Below, piece after piece: positions 50,860 to 60,458 of a DNA stretch of 64,000 nucleotides. The notes beneath the pieces were generated by a model, which made no database searches, had not been told where the DNA came from, and saw only the letters and a list, made by a program, of their open reading frames with translations. Origin of the DNA: Flavobacterium jejuense (GTDB lineage Bacteria; Bacteroidota; Bacteroidia; Flavobacteriales; Flavobacteriaceae); assembly GCF_006491595.2 (NCBI RefSeq), contig NZ_VEVQ02000019.1, positions 1-64,000 on the forward strand, read 5' to 3'. The position numbers and the translations under genes are program-made. How positions within the stretch are numbered: position 1 is the first letter of the stretch; each line of letters starts with the position of its first letter.

Positions 50860-51168
50860 TTAGAGTACTTCATTTACTAATTCAACTAATACTTCTACTT
50901 TATTAGTTTGTGTTTGGTTTACCAAAATTCCATTTTTAAAAGTAGCAAATGTTGGTAAATTGTCCACTTTTGCTAATTTTCTAGATTCTGGGAATTTTTC
51001 AGCATCAATCATTAAGAAAGGAATATTTTCATTTTCTGAAGCTAATTTTTTAAATTTTGGTTTCATAATTCTACAATTACCGCACCATGAAGCTGAATAT
51101 TGTACAATTACAATATCATTTGAATTTACTATATCTGATAAATTATCTTGTTCTATTTCTGTAAACAT
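50860..51168 (-). CDS. Thioredoxin-like protein
   Basis: The 102-residue cytosolic protein has a thioredoxin fold with Cys29-Gly-Asn-Cys32 in SASWCGNCRIMKPKFKKLA, and the cis-Pro in NLPTFATFKNGI. The active site C-G-N-C differs from the canonical C-G-P-C, which would change its redox potential. It lies between the peroxiredoxin and DUF6952 genes, so it probably recycles the peroxiredoxin. Confidence 0.92.
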   Translation of the reverse strand: MFTEIEQDNLSDIVNSNDIVIVQYSASWCGNCRIMKPKFKKLASENENIPFLMIDAEKFPESRKLAKVDNLPTFATFKNGILVNQTQTNKVEVLVELVNEVL

Positions 51169-51258
51169 AGTTTAAATTATTTAATAACAATGACAATATC
51201 AAACTTAAAATAATAGTTTAATATTGCCATTGAATTTGTTGTAAATGTTACTTTTTTA

Positions 51259-51894
51259 TTAGTTTTGACTTAAATAAGCAGCAGTACTTAAACGGTCTGC
51301 GTTCATTGCGTCTTTACCTTCTTCCCAGTTAGCAGGACAAACTTCTCCTTTAGTTTGAACGTGAGTGTAAGCATCAATTAAACGTAAATATTCGTTTACA
51401 TTTCTACCTAAAGGCATATCGTTTACACTTTCGTGGAAAATTTTACCTTCTTCGTCAACTAAATAAGTTGCTCTGAAAGTTACATTTGATCCTTCAAGAA
51501 TTTCTTCTTCTAAATTTTCATCATAAACCCATTCTGCATCTAAAATATCTAATGCTGCTGATAAGTTTCTTGTTGTGTCTGCTATTAATGGATAAGTTAC
51601 TCCTTCAATACCACCATTGTTTTTTGGTGTGTTTAACCAAGCAAAGTGTACTTCATTAGTATCGCAAGATGCACCAATAACTATAGTGTTTCTTTTTTCA
51701 AACTCTCCTAAAGCAGCTTGGAAAGCATGTAATTCTGTTGGACATACAAAAGTAAAATCTTTTGGATACCAAAATAATAACACTTTTTTGTTGTTTTTTG
51801 TAGCTTCTTCTAAAACGTTGATTCTTAAATTGTCTCCCATTTCTGAGATGGCATCAACTGTAATGTTTGGGAATTTTTTTCCTACTAATGACAT
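51259..51894 (-). CDS. 2-Cys peroxiredoxin (AhpC/Prx family)
   Basis: The 211-residue protein has the peroxidatic Cys51 in FTFVCPTELHAF and a resolving Cys near residue 186 in GEVCPANWEEGKDAM, the typical 2-Cys arrangement. It reduces hydrogen peroxide and alkyl hydroperoxides in the cytosol using thioredoxin, probably the one encoded just downstream. It is in the same orientation as katG and forms a peroxide-defence block with it. Confidence 0.95.
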   Translation of the reverse strand: MSLVGKKFPNITVDAISEMGDNLRINVLEEATKNNKKVLLFWYPKDFTFVCPTELHAFQAALGEFEKRNTIVIGASCDTNEVHFAWLNTPKNNGGIEGVTYPLIADTTRNLSAALDILDAEWVYDENLEEEILEGSNVTFRATYLVDEEGKIFHESVNDMPLGRNVNEYLRLIDAYTHVQTKGEVCPANWEEGKDAMNADRLSTAAYLSQN

Positions 51895-52079
51895 AAGTTA
51901 AATAATTTTAATGTTATTTTAATACTGCAAAATTACAAAATGAAAGGATATAATTAAATGGATGTAATGGTTTGTTTTTATTGAGTAATAGAGAATAATT
52001 ATACCTATATTCCTTACAAAATATTAACTATTTTTTCACGAATAATCCAGTATTTTTATTATTTATTGTTGATATAGTA

Positions 52080-52107
52080 AAAAACCACCTTCTGAAGGTG
52101 GTTTTTT
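52080..52107 (-). terminator. Terminator of katG (works in both directions)
   Basis: AAAAACCACCTTC / GAAGGTGGTTTT form a 12-bp stem with almost no loop, with T-runs on both strands, 30 bp after the katG stop codon. Confidence 0.8.
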
Positions 52108-52135
52108 AATTTTAATATTTATTTGAGCAATCTGT

Positions 52136-54319
52136 TTATACGTCAAATCTATCAGTATTCATGACTTTTGTCCATGCTTTGATAAAATCTTTAACAAATT
52201 TTTCTTTAGCATCATCTTGTGCATATACTTCAGCATAGGCTCTTAAAATAGAATTAGAACCAAAAACTAAATCAACACGAGTAGCTGTCCATTTTGTTTC
52301 TCCAGTCTTTCTATCTACTATATTGTATGAATTTTTACCTGTAGGTTTCCAAGAATATTTCATATCTGTTAGGTTGACAAAGAAATCATTACTCAAAACG
52401 CCTACTTTATCGGTAAATACACCATGATTAGTTCCTCCATAATTTGTTCCAAGAACTCTCAGGCCACCTAATAAAACTGTCATTTCTGGAGCAGTTAGTC
52501 CCATTAATTGCGCTCTATCTAGCATTAATTCTTCTGGTTTTACTGCATAATCTTTTTTCAACCAATTTCTAAAACCATCATGTGTTGGTTCTAAATCAGA
52601 AAATGATTCAATATCTGTCATTTCTGCCGTTGCATCACCTCTTCCTGCTAGAAATGGAGCTTTTATAGTAACACCAGCTTTATGCGCTGCTTTTTCAATA
52701 GCAGCAGTTCCTCCTAAAACAATTAGGTCAGCAATACTTACCTTTTTTGTTAATCCATTTTGGATTTGTGTCAAAGTATCTAGTACTTTTTGTAATCTTT
52801 CGGGTTCATTTCCAATCCAATCTTTTTGAGGAGCTAAACGAATTCTTGCTCCATTTGCACCACCTCTAAAATCAGATCCTCTAAAAGTTCTAGCACTATC
52901 CCAAGCTGTATTTATTAACTCTGTTTTAGTTAAGCCACTATTTAAAAGTTTTTCTTTTAATTCTTCAATTTCTGAATCTGTTAATTTGTAATTAACTTTT
53001 GGAACTGGGTCTTGCCAGATTAAATCTTCTTTTGGAACATCAGCTCCTAAGTAGCGGTCTTTTGGTCCTAAATCACGGTGAGTCAATTTAAACCAAGCTC
53101 TTGCAAATACATCAGTAAAGTAGTCGGGGTTTTTATAGAATTTTTCTGAAATTTCACGATAAATAGGATCCATTTTCATAGCCATGTCAGCATCTGTCAT
53201 AATTGGATTATTTCGTTTTGTAGGGTCAAAAGCATCGATTGGTTTGTCTTCTTCTTTAATATTTATAGGTTCCCATTGCCAAGCACCTGCAGGACTCTTT
53301 TTTAATTCCCAATCATAAGTAAATAATAAGTAGAAATAACCATTATCCCATTGCGTTGGATTTGTGGTCCAAGCTCCTTCAAGTCCACTAGTTACTGCAT
53401 CGGTACCAACACCAGTTCTTGTAGGATTGTGCCAACCAAGCCCTTGTTCGTTTAATTCACCAGCTTCTGGTTCTTTTCCTAGGATTGAAGCATCCCCATT
53501 TCCGTGCGCTTTACCAACAGTGTGCCCACCAGCAGTTAATGCGACAGTTTCTTCATCATTCATAGCCATGCGTTTAAATGTTGTTCGAACATCTATAGCA
53601 GTTTTTAATGGGTCTGGTTTACCATCAACTCCTTCAGGATTAACATAAATTAATCCCATTTGAACAGCAGCTAAAGGATTGTCTAAAGACTCTCTGTTTT
53701 CGTCATTATTGTATCGTTCCTTGGTTTCAGCTAGCCATTCTTTTTCATTACCCCAATAAATATCTTTTTCAGGATGCCAAATATCTTCTCTACCACCCGC
53801 AAAGCCAAAAGTTTTAAGTCCCATAGATTCATAAGCCATATTCCCTGCTAAAATTATTAAATCAGCCCAAGAAAGTTTGTTTCCATATTTCTTTTTAATA
53901 GGCCACAGTAATCTTCTTGCTTTGTCTAAGCTGGCATTATCTGGCCAACTATTAAGTGGTGCAAAACGTTGGTTTCCTGTATTGCTCCCTCCTCGGCCGT
54001 CAGTGACTCTATAAGTACCTGCAGAATGCCATGCCATTCTAATCATTAGTCCGCCATAATGCCCCCAGTCTGCTGGCCACCAATCTTGACTTTTGGTCAT
54101 GAAGTTTTTTAAATCATTTTTTAGAGCTTCTAAGTCTATTTTTTTAAACTCTTCTGCATAGTTGAAATCTTTGCCAAGAGGATTAGTTTTTGTATCATGC
54201 TGATGAAGTATGTCTAGATTTAGTGATTCTGGCCACCAATATTGATTGTTAGTTCCTGTTGTTATAACATCTTCCTTTTGATGAAAAGGACATTTTCCTA
54301 AGCTATTTGAGTTTTCCAT
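52136..54319 (-). CDS. katG: Catalase-peroxidase
   Basis: The 727-residue haem enzyme breaks down hydrogen peroxide. It has distal residues Arg94, Trp97 and His98 in LMIRMAWHSAGTYR, and proximal His in ALTAGGHTVGKAHG. The Met-Tyr-Trp cross-link tyrosine lies in MGLIYVNPEG. The second, catalytically silent peroxidase domain is intact (LGGLRVLGTNYGG). It has the usual length and no signal peptide, so it is cytosolic. It stands upstream of the peroxiredoxin gene on the same strand but ends in its own terminator. Confidence 0.98.
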   Translation of the reverse strand: MENSNSLGKCPFHQKEDVITTGTNNQYWWPESLNLDILHQHDTKTNPLGKDFNYAEEFKKIDLEALKNDLKNFMTKSQDWWPADWGHYGGLMIRMAWHSAGTYRVTDGRGGSNTGNQRFAPLNSWPDNASLDKARRLLWPIKKKYGNKLSWADLIILAGNMAYESMGLKTFGFAGGREDIWHPEKDIYWGNEKEWLAETKERYNNDENRESLDNPLAAVQMGLIYVNPEGVDGKPDPLKTAIDVRTTFKRMAMNDEETVALTAGGHTVGKAHGNGDASILGKEPEAGELNEQGLGWHNPTRTGVGTDAVTSGLEGAWTTNPTQWDNGYFYLLFTYDWELKKSPAGAWQWEPINIKEEDKPIDAFDPTKRNNPIMTDADMAMKMDPIYREISEKFYKNPDYFTDVFARAWFKLTHRDLGPKDRYLGADVPKEDLIWQDPVPKVNYKLTDSEIEELKEKLLNSGLTKTELINTAWDSARTFRGSDFRGGANGARIRLAPQKDWIGNEPERLQKVLDTLTQIQNGLTKKVSIADLIVLGGTAAIEKAAHKAGVTIKAPFLAGRGDATAEMTDIESFSDLEPTHDGFRNWLKKDYAVKPEELMLDRAQLMGLTAPEMTVLLGGLRVLGTNYGGTNHGVFTDKVGVLSNDFFVNLTDMKYSWKPTGKNSYNIVDRKTGETKWTATRVDLVFGSNSILRAYAEVYAQDDAKEKFVKDFIKAWTKVMNTDRFDV

Positions 54320-54401
54320 AATTTTGCTGATTTATTATTATTAATTATTGTTTGTTTATAAAATGATTTAAAGTCAATTGTTTAGTACTCAAAAATACAA
54401 A

Positions 54402-54434
54402 TAAAAAAACCACTACTTCTTTTAAGTAATGGTT
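54402..54434 (-). terminator. Terminator of nhaC (minus strand)
   Basis: AACCATTACTT / AAGTAGTGGTT (read on the minus strand, one G-U pair) pair around a 5-nt loop and run into seven T residues. It lies between the nhaC end and the katG start. Confidence 0.75.
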
Positions 54435-54471
54435 AATTTTTATTTAAAAATAGATTTTATTTATAGCAATT

Positions 54472-55941
54472 CTATTCTTTGATAGTTGAAACTAATTGTT
54501 TTATTTTGATATTGAATGCTGCAAAAATTAAGGTCATAAATGGACTTAATATATTAAAAAAGGCATAAGGAAGATAATCTAATGTGTTAACCCCTAAAGT
54601 TCCTGATTGATAAGCACCACATGTGTTCCATGGAACTAATACAGAAGTAACTGTTCCTGAATCTTCTAAAGTTCTACTTAAGTTTTCAGGAGCTAAACCT
54701 TTATCTTTATATGCTTTTGCAAACATTTTTCCAGGGACTACGATAGCTAAATATTGATCAGAAGCAGTAATATTTAGAGCTAGACAGCTTCCTACAGTCG
54801 AAGCAAATAAACCAAATGTAGTTTTGGCTAATTTTAATAAAGCTTGACTTATTCTAGCTAAAGCACCAATAGCATCCATTACGCCTCCAAAAACCATGGC
54901 GCACAATATTAACCAAATAGTACCTAGCATTCCATACATTCCTTTGGCTTTAAATAATTTTACTAAACTTTCGTTTTCTGTTGGAATTATTGTTTCAATG
55001 GTAATGGCATCCATTGCTCCTCTGTAGGCTGATTTGAAACTCATTGTTTCTACACCTGCAATTTGATTTAATATTTGAGGTTGAAAAATTACGGCAAAAA
55101 TAGCCCCTAATAAAATTCCTATAAATAGAGCAATTAACGGTTCGGTTTTTTTGAAAATTAAACCTATAACGATAATTGGTACTAAGAATAGCCAACCTGA
55201 AATATTAAATGATTTTTGTATATCAATTAGCATTTGAGATGAATCAGCAGCTCCATTTATATCAACAGTTAAACCAAGTATAATAAATAGAATTAAAGAA
55301 ATTATGAATGTAGGTGTAGTTGTTAAAGCCATATATCTGATATGGGTAAATAAATCTGTTCCTGCCATTGCTGGTGCTAAATTAGTTGTATCAGACATGG
55401 GTGATAATTTATCACCAAAATAAGCTCCTGAAATCACAGCTCCAGCAACCATTCCAACCGGGAATCCAATAGCTCCACCAATACCAATTAATGCAATGCC
55501 TACTGTTGCAGAAGTAGTCCAAGAACTTCCAGTTGCTATGGAAATTATGGCACAAATTACCATTGTTGCTGGTAAAAATATGCTAGGACTAAGTATTTGA
55601 AGACCATAATAAATCATTGAAGGGATAATCCCACTAATAAGCCATGTTCCAGCCAAAGCACCAACCATTAATAGAATTAATATAGCTCCTGCTGTAGATT
55701 TAATGTTTTCAGCTACTTCGTCTATCATTTTTTGAAAGGATACTTTGTTAAATAATCCAACAATAACAGCAATAGCAGCCCCTAAAAGTAATACGAATTG
55801 ATTGCTTCCTCCTAACGGGTCATCGTCTTCTCCACTATAAACTACTAAAACATTAAATGCTAACATAGAAATTAAAGCAATTACAGGAATTAAAGCTTCC
55901 CAAATATTTAATTCTTTATTTCGATTTATTTTTGTATCCAT
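54472..55941 (-). CDS. nhaC: Na+/H+ antiporter NhaC family
   Basis: The 489-residue integral membrane protein has about 12 helices. Typical segments are GAYFGDKLSPMSDTTNLAPAMAGTDLFTHIRYM and ASDQYLAIVVPGKMFAKAYKDKGLAPENLSRTLEDSGTVTSVLVPWNTCGAYQSGTLGV, the conserved family region. NhaC exchanges external protons for sodium, important for pH and salt tolerance. It is a single gene with its own terminator. Confidence 0.94.
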   Translation of the reverse strand: MDTKINRNKELNIWEALIPVIALISMLAFNVLVVYSGEDDDPLGGSNQFVLLLGAAIAVIVGLFNKVSFQKMIDEVAENIKSTAGAILILLMVGALAGTWLISGIIPSMIYYGLQILSPSIFLPATMVICAIISIATGSSWTTSATVGIALIGIGGAIGFPVGMVAGAVISGAYFGDKLSPMSDTTNLAPAMAGTDLFTHIRYMALTTTPTFIISLILFIILGLTVDINGAADSSQMLIDIQKSFNISGWLFLVPIIVIGLIFKKTEPLIALFIGILLGAIFAVIFQPQILNQIAGVETMSFKSAYRGAMDAITIETIIPTENESLVKLFKAKGMYGMLGTIWLILCAMVFGGVMDAIGALARISQALLKLAKTTFGLFASTVGSCLALNITASDQYLAIVVPGKMFAKAYKDKGLAPENLSRTLEDSGTVTSVLVPWNTCGAYQSGTLGVNTLDYLPYAFFNILSPFMTLIFAAFNIKIKQLVSTIKE

Positions 55942-56034
55942 TTATTTTTTATTTGAAGACGCAATATAGCCAATGTGAAGCTATTGGCAAAGAAGTTTGC
56001 TAATTAACTACTACTGATATGTGGGATTTGAAAG

Positions 56035-57390
56035 TTATCTTTTTCTAAAGGTCTCTCTTATAATGTCATTTGGGAAAACAACTGGACTTTCATGACCGTT
56101 TCTACTTACTGAAGCGACACCAAAGAAATAATTATCAATTACAATTCCTTCTAATTCGAAAGTATCTACATTGCCTACGAAACGACTATTCTCCCATTGT
56201 GGTGCGGTAGTTAATCTCCAATATATTTTATAGCCTAAAATGGTTTCATTTTCAATTTTATCCCATTTTAATTTTACATTTGGTTGTACAATTCCTCCAA
56301 TCAATACATTTTTTGGAGCAGGAGGAGCCCAAGCTAATGAAGCTAATGTAATAGCATTTACCGAAGTTAATTTTTTAGCATATTCAAAGTTGACACCTTC
56401 TAAAACATCACCATACTTAATGTTATTTTCGGTTCTAATATTTTGATGCTGACGGTTGTAGTTTTCATGCGCTTCCATAATTCGAACACCTGCAAAGCCT
56501 AAGTCATTAAATGGTCTATGGTGACCACCTCTTCCAAAACGATCTAACCGATAAACCAGCATAGGGTTCATTTCTGGCATGTAAGTTTTTGTTGTCTTTT
56601 CAATGTATCGAGCTAATTGTCTTGAAACTCCGTCTACTTCACCGCCATAAAAACGTCTCATATTGCGTTCTTTTTCGGTTTCATTGGCTGGTGTTGGCTC
56701 AGAAAAAATTCGGAATGCTCTATTGTCAATGATTCCATCAACTCCCTCGATATTACCAATCATATCATTATTTAAGACTCCAATAATTTCCCATTCTTTG
56801 TTTTTTGCATATGTAGCAAATCCTTTTCCACCAAATAACCCTTGTTCTTCACCAGAAAGGCCTATATAGACAATACTACTTTCAAATTTATATTTTGATA
56901 ATACTCTTGCGGCTTCAATAGTTCCAGCCATTCCAGAAGCATTGTCATTTGCTCCAGGAGCATCAGTGGTGAAATCCATAGTATCTGAATTTCTACTGTC
57001 TATATCACCACTCATTATTACATAGCGATTTGGATATTTGGTTCCTTTTTGGATAGCAATAACATTTACAATCCAAGTGTCTTTTGGAACTCTTTCTCCA
57101 TCATTAGTGGTAACAAAGTCTTTTTGGTAAAAAACATTTAAGCAATTTTTACATTCTTTAGAAATGGATTCAAACTCTGATTTTATCCATTTTCTTGCAG
57201 CTCCAATTCCTCTAGTGGTTGAAATGGTATCGCTAAATGTGTTTCTTGTGCCAAAATTAGCTAATGTAGTGATGTCTTTTTCTATTCTTTTAGAAGATAT
57301 TTTGTTAATGATATCAAAGATTCTAGGATCTTGTTGTGCAGAATTGATTAACGAGTGTAAGATGCAAAATAGTAAAATTATCTTTTTCAT
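56035..57390 (-). CDS. M28-family zinc aminopeptidase, secreted
   Basis: The 451-residue protein has a signal peptide (MKKIILLFCILHSLINSAQQ). The M28 zinc site is visible in VIMSGDIDSRNSD, DAPGANDNASGMAGTIEAARVL, YIGLSGEEQGLFGGKGFA and NNDMIGN, with further ligand HHRPFNDLGFAGVRIMEAHENY. The first zinc-ligand position, usually His, reads Asp in SGDID, a difference also seen in relatives. The last ~90 residues (PAPKNVLIGGIVQPNVKLKWDKIENETILGYKIYWRL) form a fibronectin-like domain. It probably trims peptides outside the cytosol. Confidence 0.9.
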   Translation of the reverse strand: MKKIILLFCILHSLINSAQQDPRIFDIINKISSKRIEKDITTLANFGTRNTFSDTISTTRGIGAARKWIKSEFESISKECKNCLNVFYQKDFVTTNDGERVPKDTWIVNVIAIQKGTKYPNRYVIMSGDIDSRNSDTMDFTTDAPGANDNASGMAGTIEAARVLSKYKFESSIVYIGLSGEEQGLFGGKGFATYAKNKEWEIIGVLNNDMIGNIEGVDGIIDNRAFRIFSEPTPANETEKERNMRRFYGGEVDGVSRQLARYIEKTTKTYMPEMNPMLVYRLDRFGRGGHHRPFNDLGFAGVRIMEAHENYNRQHQNIRTENNIKYGDVLEGVNFEYAKKLTSVNAITLASLAWAPPAPKNVLIGGIVQPNVKLKWDKIENETILGYKIYWRLTTAPQWENSRFVGNVDTFELEGIVIDNYFFGVASVSRNGHESPVVFPNDIIRETFRKR

Positions 57391-57837
57391 TGAGGAGGTA
57401 GTTTTTTCAAAGGTAAAAAAAATCCAACTATAAGATTTGTTGTTAGATTTTATAACATATTATTAGTATTTTATTGTAAAATGTTTAATTATCAATTGAA
57501 TCTATATTTTTCTTATTTTGAGGAATGTCTAAACTGTTTTCTTAATATTAAAAATGCAGCGATTATGAGAGTGAATACAATATTGACTATGAGCTGTTGA
57601 AATATTAAACCAACGAAACTTACTATTTATATTGTGAATTGTATTACTTTTAAGAAAAATCAATCAAAGAAAAGAGAATTTGTTTTACTTATTTTTTATA
57701 ATATTAAGAATCAAATTATTAAAATATTTAAAATGATACTTTTTTAATTTTAATTTTTTTGTTTCTGAAAAAGAGTTATAAATTTGATCATAGATAATTT
57801 GTTTTTTAAAAATATTAAATAAAAAAATGCTTAAGTT
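57391..57837. other. 447-bp gap with a small hydrophobic frame on the minus strand
   Basis: The gap is AT-rich. Its only notable content is the short frame at 57513-57623 described separately. No terminator or promoter was clear. Confidence 0.4.
57513..57623 (-). pseudogene. Possible remnant of a small membrane-protein gene
   Basis: Read on the minus strand, 36 codons encode VSFVGLIFQQLIVNIVFTLI followed by IAAFLILRKQFRHSSK and a stop. A hydrophobic stretch ending in a basic tail looks like a real membrane segment. There is no ATG, and a TAA stands two codons upstream, so if real it is the end of a decayed gene. Chance composition in T-rich DNA is the alternative. Confidence 0.3.
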
Positions 57838-58458
57838 ATGCCTTATATAGAAGAAAAAGATTTAGTAGCTCTTCATCAAGAAATTGAGAAAAATAATCGG
57901 GAATTAAAAGAATTTACGAATAACCTTAAGAAGGAGCGTAAGAAAGGAGATGTTTTTAAAGGGCAACGAAATATTTTTATTATAGTTTCTGGTATAGTTC
58001 TTCTGGTTTTATTTAGTATTGTTGTTGTGTATTATACTAAACCTCTACTTTTGATAAATAATACTTTTCTTAATGAAAAGGGGATTGGTTTGTATGATAG
58101 TGGTAAGATTGATACATTAGAAAAAAAAATCTTAGAGTATAAAAAAATTAATGAAGAACTTTTGAACTCTAATAGTTTAATGAAAGAAAATTCTAAATCC
58201 TCTTCTGCACAAGTAGATATTGTTTATACTGTTCAAATAGGTGCTTTTTATGACCAAAGAATTTCTCTACATTCGGAAGTTTTTGGTAACTTTAAAGAAC
58301 TTCAAGAAGATGAGTTTTATAAATATTCTTTAGGGAATTTTGATAATTTAAATGAAGCACAAATTTTTAGAAAGAAACTATTGACTATAGGTTTTGAAGA
58401 TGCTTTTATTGTTTCTTATAAAGAAGGTAAACGTCTAAAGATTGAAGAGGTTAATTAG
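57838..58458 (+). CDS. Membrane protein with SPOR-like C-terminal domain
   Basis: The 206-residue protein has an N-terminal cytosolic coiled coil (residues 1-40, rich in Lys/Glu), a membrane helix near residues 45-65 (FIIVSGIVLLVLFSIVVVYY), a second coiled coil (95-120), and a C-terminal domain starting VDIVYTVQIGAFYDQR with NLNEAQIFRKKLLTIGFEDAFIVSY. The VQIGAF opening and the LxxAQxFRxKL segment are SPOR features, which bind denuded peptidoglycan at division sites. It is a single gene. Confidence 0.75.
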   Translation: MPYIEEKDLVALHQEIEKNNRELKEFTNNLKKERKKGDVFKGQRNIFIIVSGIVLLVLFSIVVVYYTKPLLLINNTFLNEKGIGLYDSGKIDTLEKKILEYKKINEELLNSNSLMKENSKSSSAQVDIVYTVQIGAFYDQRISLHSEVFGNFKELQEDEFYKYSLGNFDNLNEAQIFRKKLLTIGFEDAFIVSYKEGKRLKIEEVN

Positions 58459-58476
58459 TTTTTGATAATAAAAACG

Positions 58477-58560
58477 GTCTAAAAAGTAATTGTTTTTATG
58501 TTGATTTATCTCAATAGCTCAAGTCTTTATCGAGTTATAAAATCTCTTTACTTTTTAGAC
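58477..58560. terminator. Long-range inverted repeat after the SPOR-like gene
   Basis: GTCTAAAAAGTAA (58477-58489) and TTACTTTTTAGAC (58548-58560) are perfect 13-bp reverse complements 58 nt apart, followed by AGTTTTTT. The inner DNA contains CTCAATAGCTC and CGAGTTAT. It stands between convergent genes and could terminate both, or act as a structured 3' end. The loop is unusually large for a simple terminator. Confidence 0.5.
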
Positions 58561-58582
58561 AGTTTTTTAATTTGGTTGTTTT

Positions 58583-59800
58583 TTATAAACTTATAGGTTT
58601 TAAAATACCTACTTCTTCTATGCAGTTTTTCATCATTTGATATGTTCTTTCGATATCATTGTCTAGGCCTATTGAAAAACGAATTAAACCATCTGTTAAT
58701 CCCATTTCAGCTTGTTCTTCTAGTGGCATTTCTGAAGAGGTTGAAGTTCCAGGAGCACTAAATAAGGTTTTATAAAAACCTAAACTTACTGCTAAATAAC
58801 CTAAATTTCTTTCTTGCATTAATTCCATTAGTTCGTTAGCTTTGTCTAGTGAACCAACATCAATTGTTAGCATTCCTCCAAAACCATATTCTGGGTTAAT
58901 CATGTTTTTATAAACTTCATGGCTAGGGTGACTTTTTAAACCAGGGTAAACAGTTTTTAGACCATCTTGCTCGAATTTTTCTGCTAAATAACTAGCATTA
59001 TAGCTATGTTGTTTTATTCTTAAGTGTAATGTTCTTAAATTTTTCATTACAGAAGCAGAACGCATACTGTCCATTGTAGGGCCTAGTAGCATGCTAGCTC
59101 CAGAATTTACATTTTTTAAATCATTGATAAATTCTTGTGATGCACAAACTACACCTCCAACTGTATCACTACTCCCGTTAATGTATTTAGTAAGAGAATG
59201 AATCACAATATCAGCTCCTAATTTGATTGGAGAAACAGATAAGGGAGAAAAAGTGTTGTCAACCACTAATTTTATATTGTGTTTTTTTGCGATTTTTGAT
59301 AAACTACCTAAATCAGCGACTTCTAGTAATGGATTGCTTACTGTTTCACAATATAAAACTTTAGTTTTTGGGGTAATTGCTGCCTCAACAATATCTAACT
59401 TTGTTATATCAACAAAAGATGTTTGAATTCCCATTCTTGGTGCGAAATTTTTTAAAAAGGCATATGTTCCTCCATAGATAGTTCTACTTGAAACAATATG
59501 GTCTCCATTTCCACATAATTGTAATAGAGTAGGAGTGATAGCTCCCATTCCAGAAGCTGCTACATTAGCAGTTTCAGTACCTTCCATTGCAGCTAATGCT
59601 TTGTCTAGATATAAGTTACTTGGAGAAGAGTGTCTTGAGTATAGATAGCATCCTTCTGCATTTCCTTCAAACGTATCAAACATTGTCTTTGCTGAAAGGA
59701 ATGTGTAAGTTGAGCTATCAGATATAGAAGGGTTTACTCCTCCAAATTCTCCGAAATATTGTAAATCTTGAATATTGTCTGCTGGGTTGAATGTACTCAT
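58583..59800 (-). CDS. Trans-sulfuration family PLP-dependent enzyme (methionine gamma-lyase/cystathionine lyase-like)
   Basis: The 405-residue enzyme has the Cys/Met metabolism PLP fold: SRHSSPSNLYLDKALAAMEGTE near residues 55-76, KVLYCETVSNPLLEVADLGSL, KLVVDNTFSPLSVSPIKLGADIVIHSLTKYINGSSDTVGGVV, where Lys of SLTKY is the PLP lysine. C-terminal SLGFYKTLFSAPGTSTSSEMPLEEQAEMGLTDGLIRFSIGLD is typical. Whether it cleaves methionine, cystathionine or homoserine esters cannot be told from motifs alone. It is divergent from an Lrp regulator that may control it. Confidence 0.93.
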   Translation of the reverse strand: MSTFNPADNIQDLQYFGEFGGVNPSISDSSTYTFLSAKTMFDTFEGNAEGCYLYSRHSSPSNLYLDKALAAMEGTETANVAASGMGAITPTLLQLCGNGDHIVSSRTIYGGTYAFLKNFAPRMGIQTSFVDITKLDIVEAAITPKTKVLYCETVSNPLLEVADLGSLSKIAKKHNIKLVVDNTFSPLSVSPIKLGADIVIHSLTKYINGSSDTVGGVVCASQEFINDLKNVNSGASMLLGPTMDSMRSASVMKNLRTLHLRIKQHSYNASYLAEKFEQDGLKTVYPGLKSHPSHEVYKNMINPEYGFGGMLTIDVGSLDKANELMELMQERNLGYLAVSLGFYKTLFSAPGTSTSSEMPLEEQAEMGLTDGLIRFSIGLDNDIERTYQMMKNCIEEVGILKPISL

Positions 59801-59948
59801 AGTTGTGTTTTATAAATTCACTTCAAAGTTCTTTAAATATAATTTAATTTTCAATACAAGTTTATTTATTTAGAATATTTAACTATAATTTTTATTTTAT
59901 ATAGTTTTTTATTCTGTAATTCACTATTTTTGATTTAAAATAAATAAG

Positions 59949-60416
59949 ATGAAATTAGATAACATTGATAAAAAATTGTTAGAACTCTTGCAAGTGGATA
60001 CAAAAAAGACAACTAAAGAATTGTCTATGAAGTTAAATTTGTCAGTTACAGCTGTTTATGAACGGATTAAAAAATTAGAGCGAGTACATGTTATACAAAA
60101 ATATGTTGCATTACTAGATAAATCAAAGATAGATAAAAATTTTGTTGTTTTTTGCCATATTAAATTAATACAACATAATATAGATTTGATAGCTCAGTTT
60201 GAAAAAGAAGTTGTGCAGTTAGATGAAGTTTTAGAATGTTTTCATGTAAGTGGAGATTACGATTATATTTTGAAAATATTTGTGAAAGATATGGAAGCAT
60301 ATAGAGAATTTATGGTTACTAAATTGACTACTATTCAGCATATTGGTAGTACACATAGTACTTTTATGATTGGAGAAGTTAAAAATACAACTGTTTTTAG
60401 ATTGAATAATAATTGA
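59949..60416 (+). CDS. Lrp/AsnC-family regulator
   Basis: The 155-residue protein has an N-terminal winged helix (LDNIDKKLLELLQVDTKKTTKELSMKLNLSVTAVYERIKKLERVHVIQKYVALLD) and a C-terminal RAM ligand-binding domain (VLECFHVSGDYDYILKIFVKDMEAYREFM, HSTFMIGEVKNTT). Such regulators sense amino acids. Its start lies 148 bp from the divergent PLP-enzyme gene at 58583-59800, an arrangement typical of a regulator and its target, so methionine or a related amino acid is a likely signal. Confidence 0.93.
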   Translation: MKLDNIDKKLLELLQVDTKKTTKELSMKLNLSVTAVYERIKKLERVHVIQKYVALLDKSKIDKNFVVFCHIKLIQHNIDLIAQFEKEVVQLDEVLECFHVSGDYDYILKIFVKDMEAYREFMVTKLTTIQHIGSTHSTFMIGEVKNTTVFRLNNN

Positions 60417-60458
60417 TTTTTGTATATTAGCTACTCAAACAAATAAATAATTTAAATC

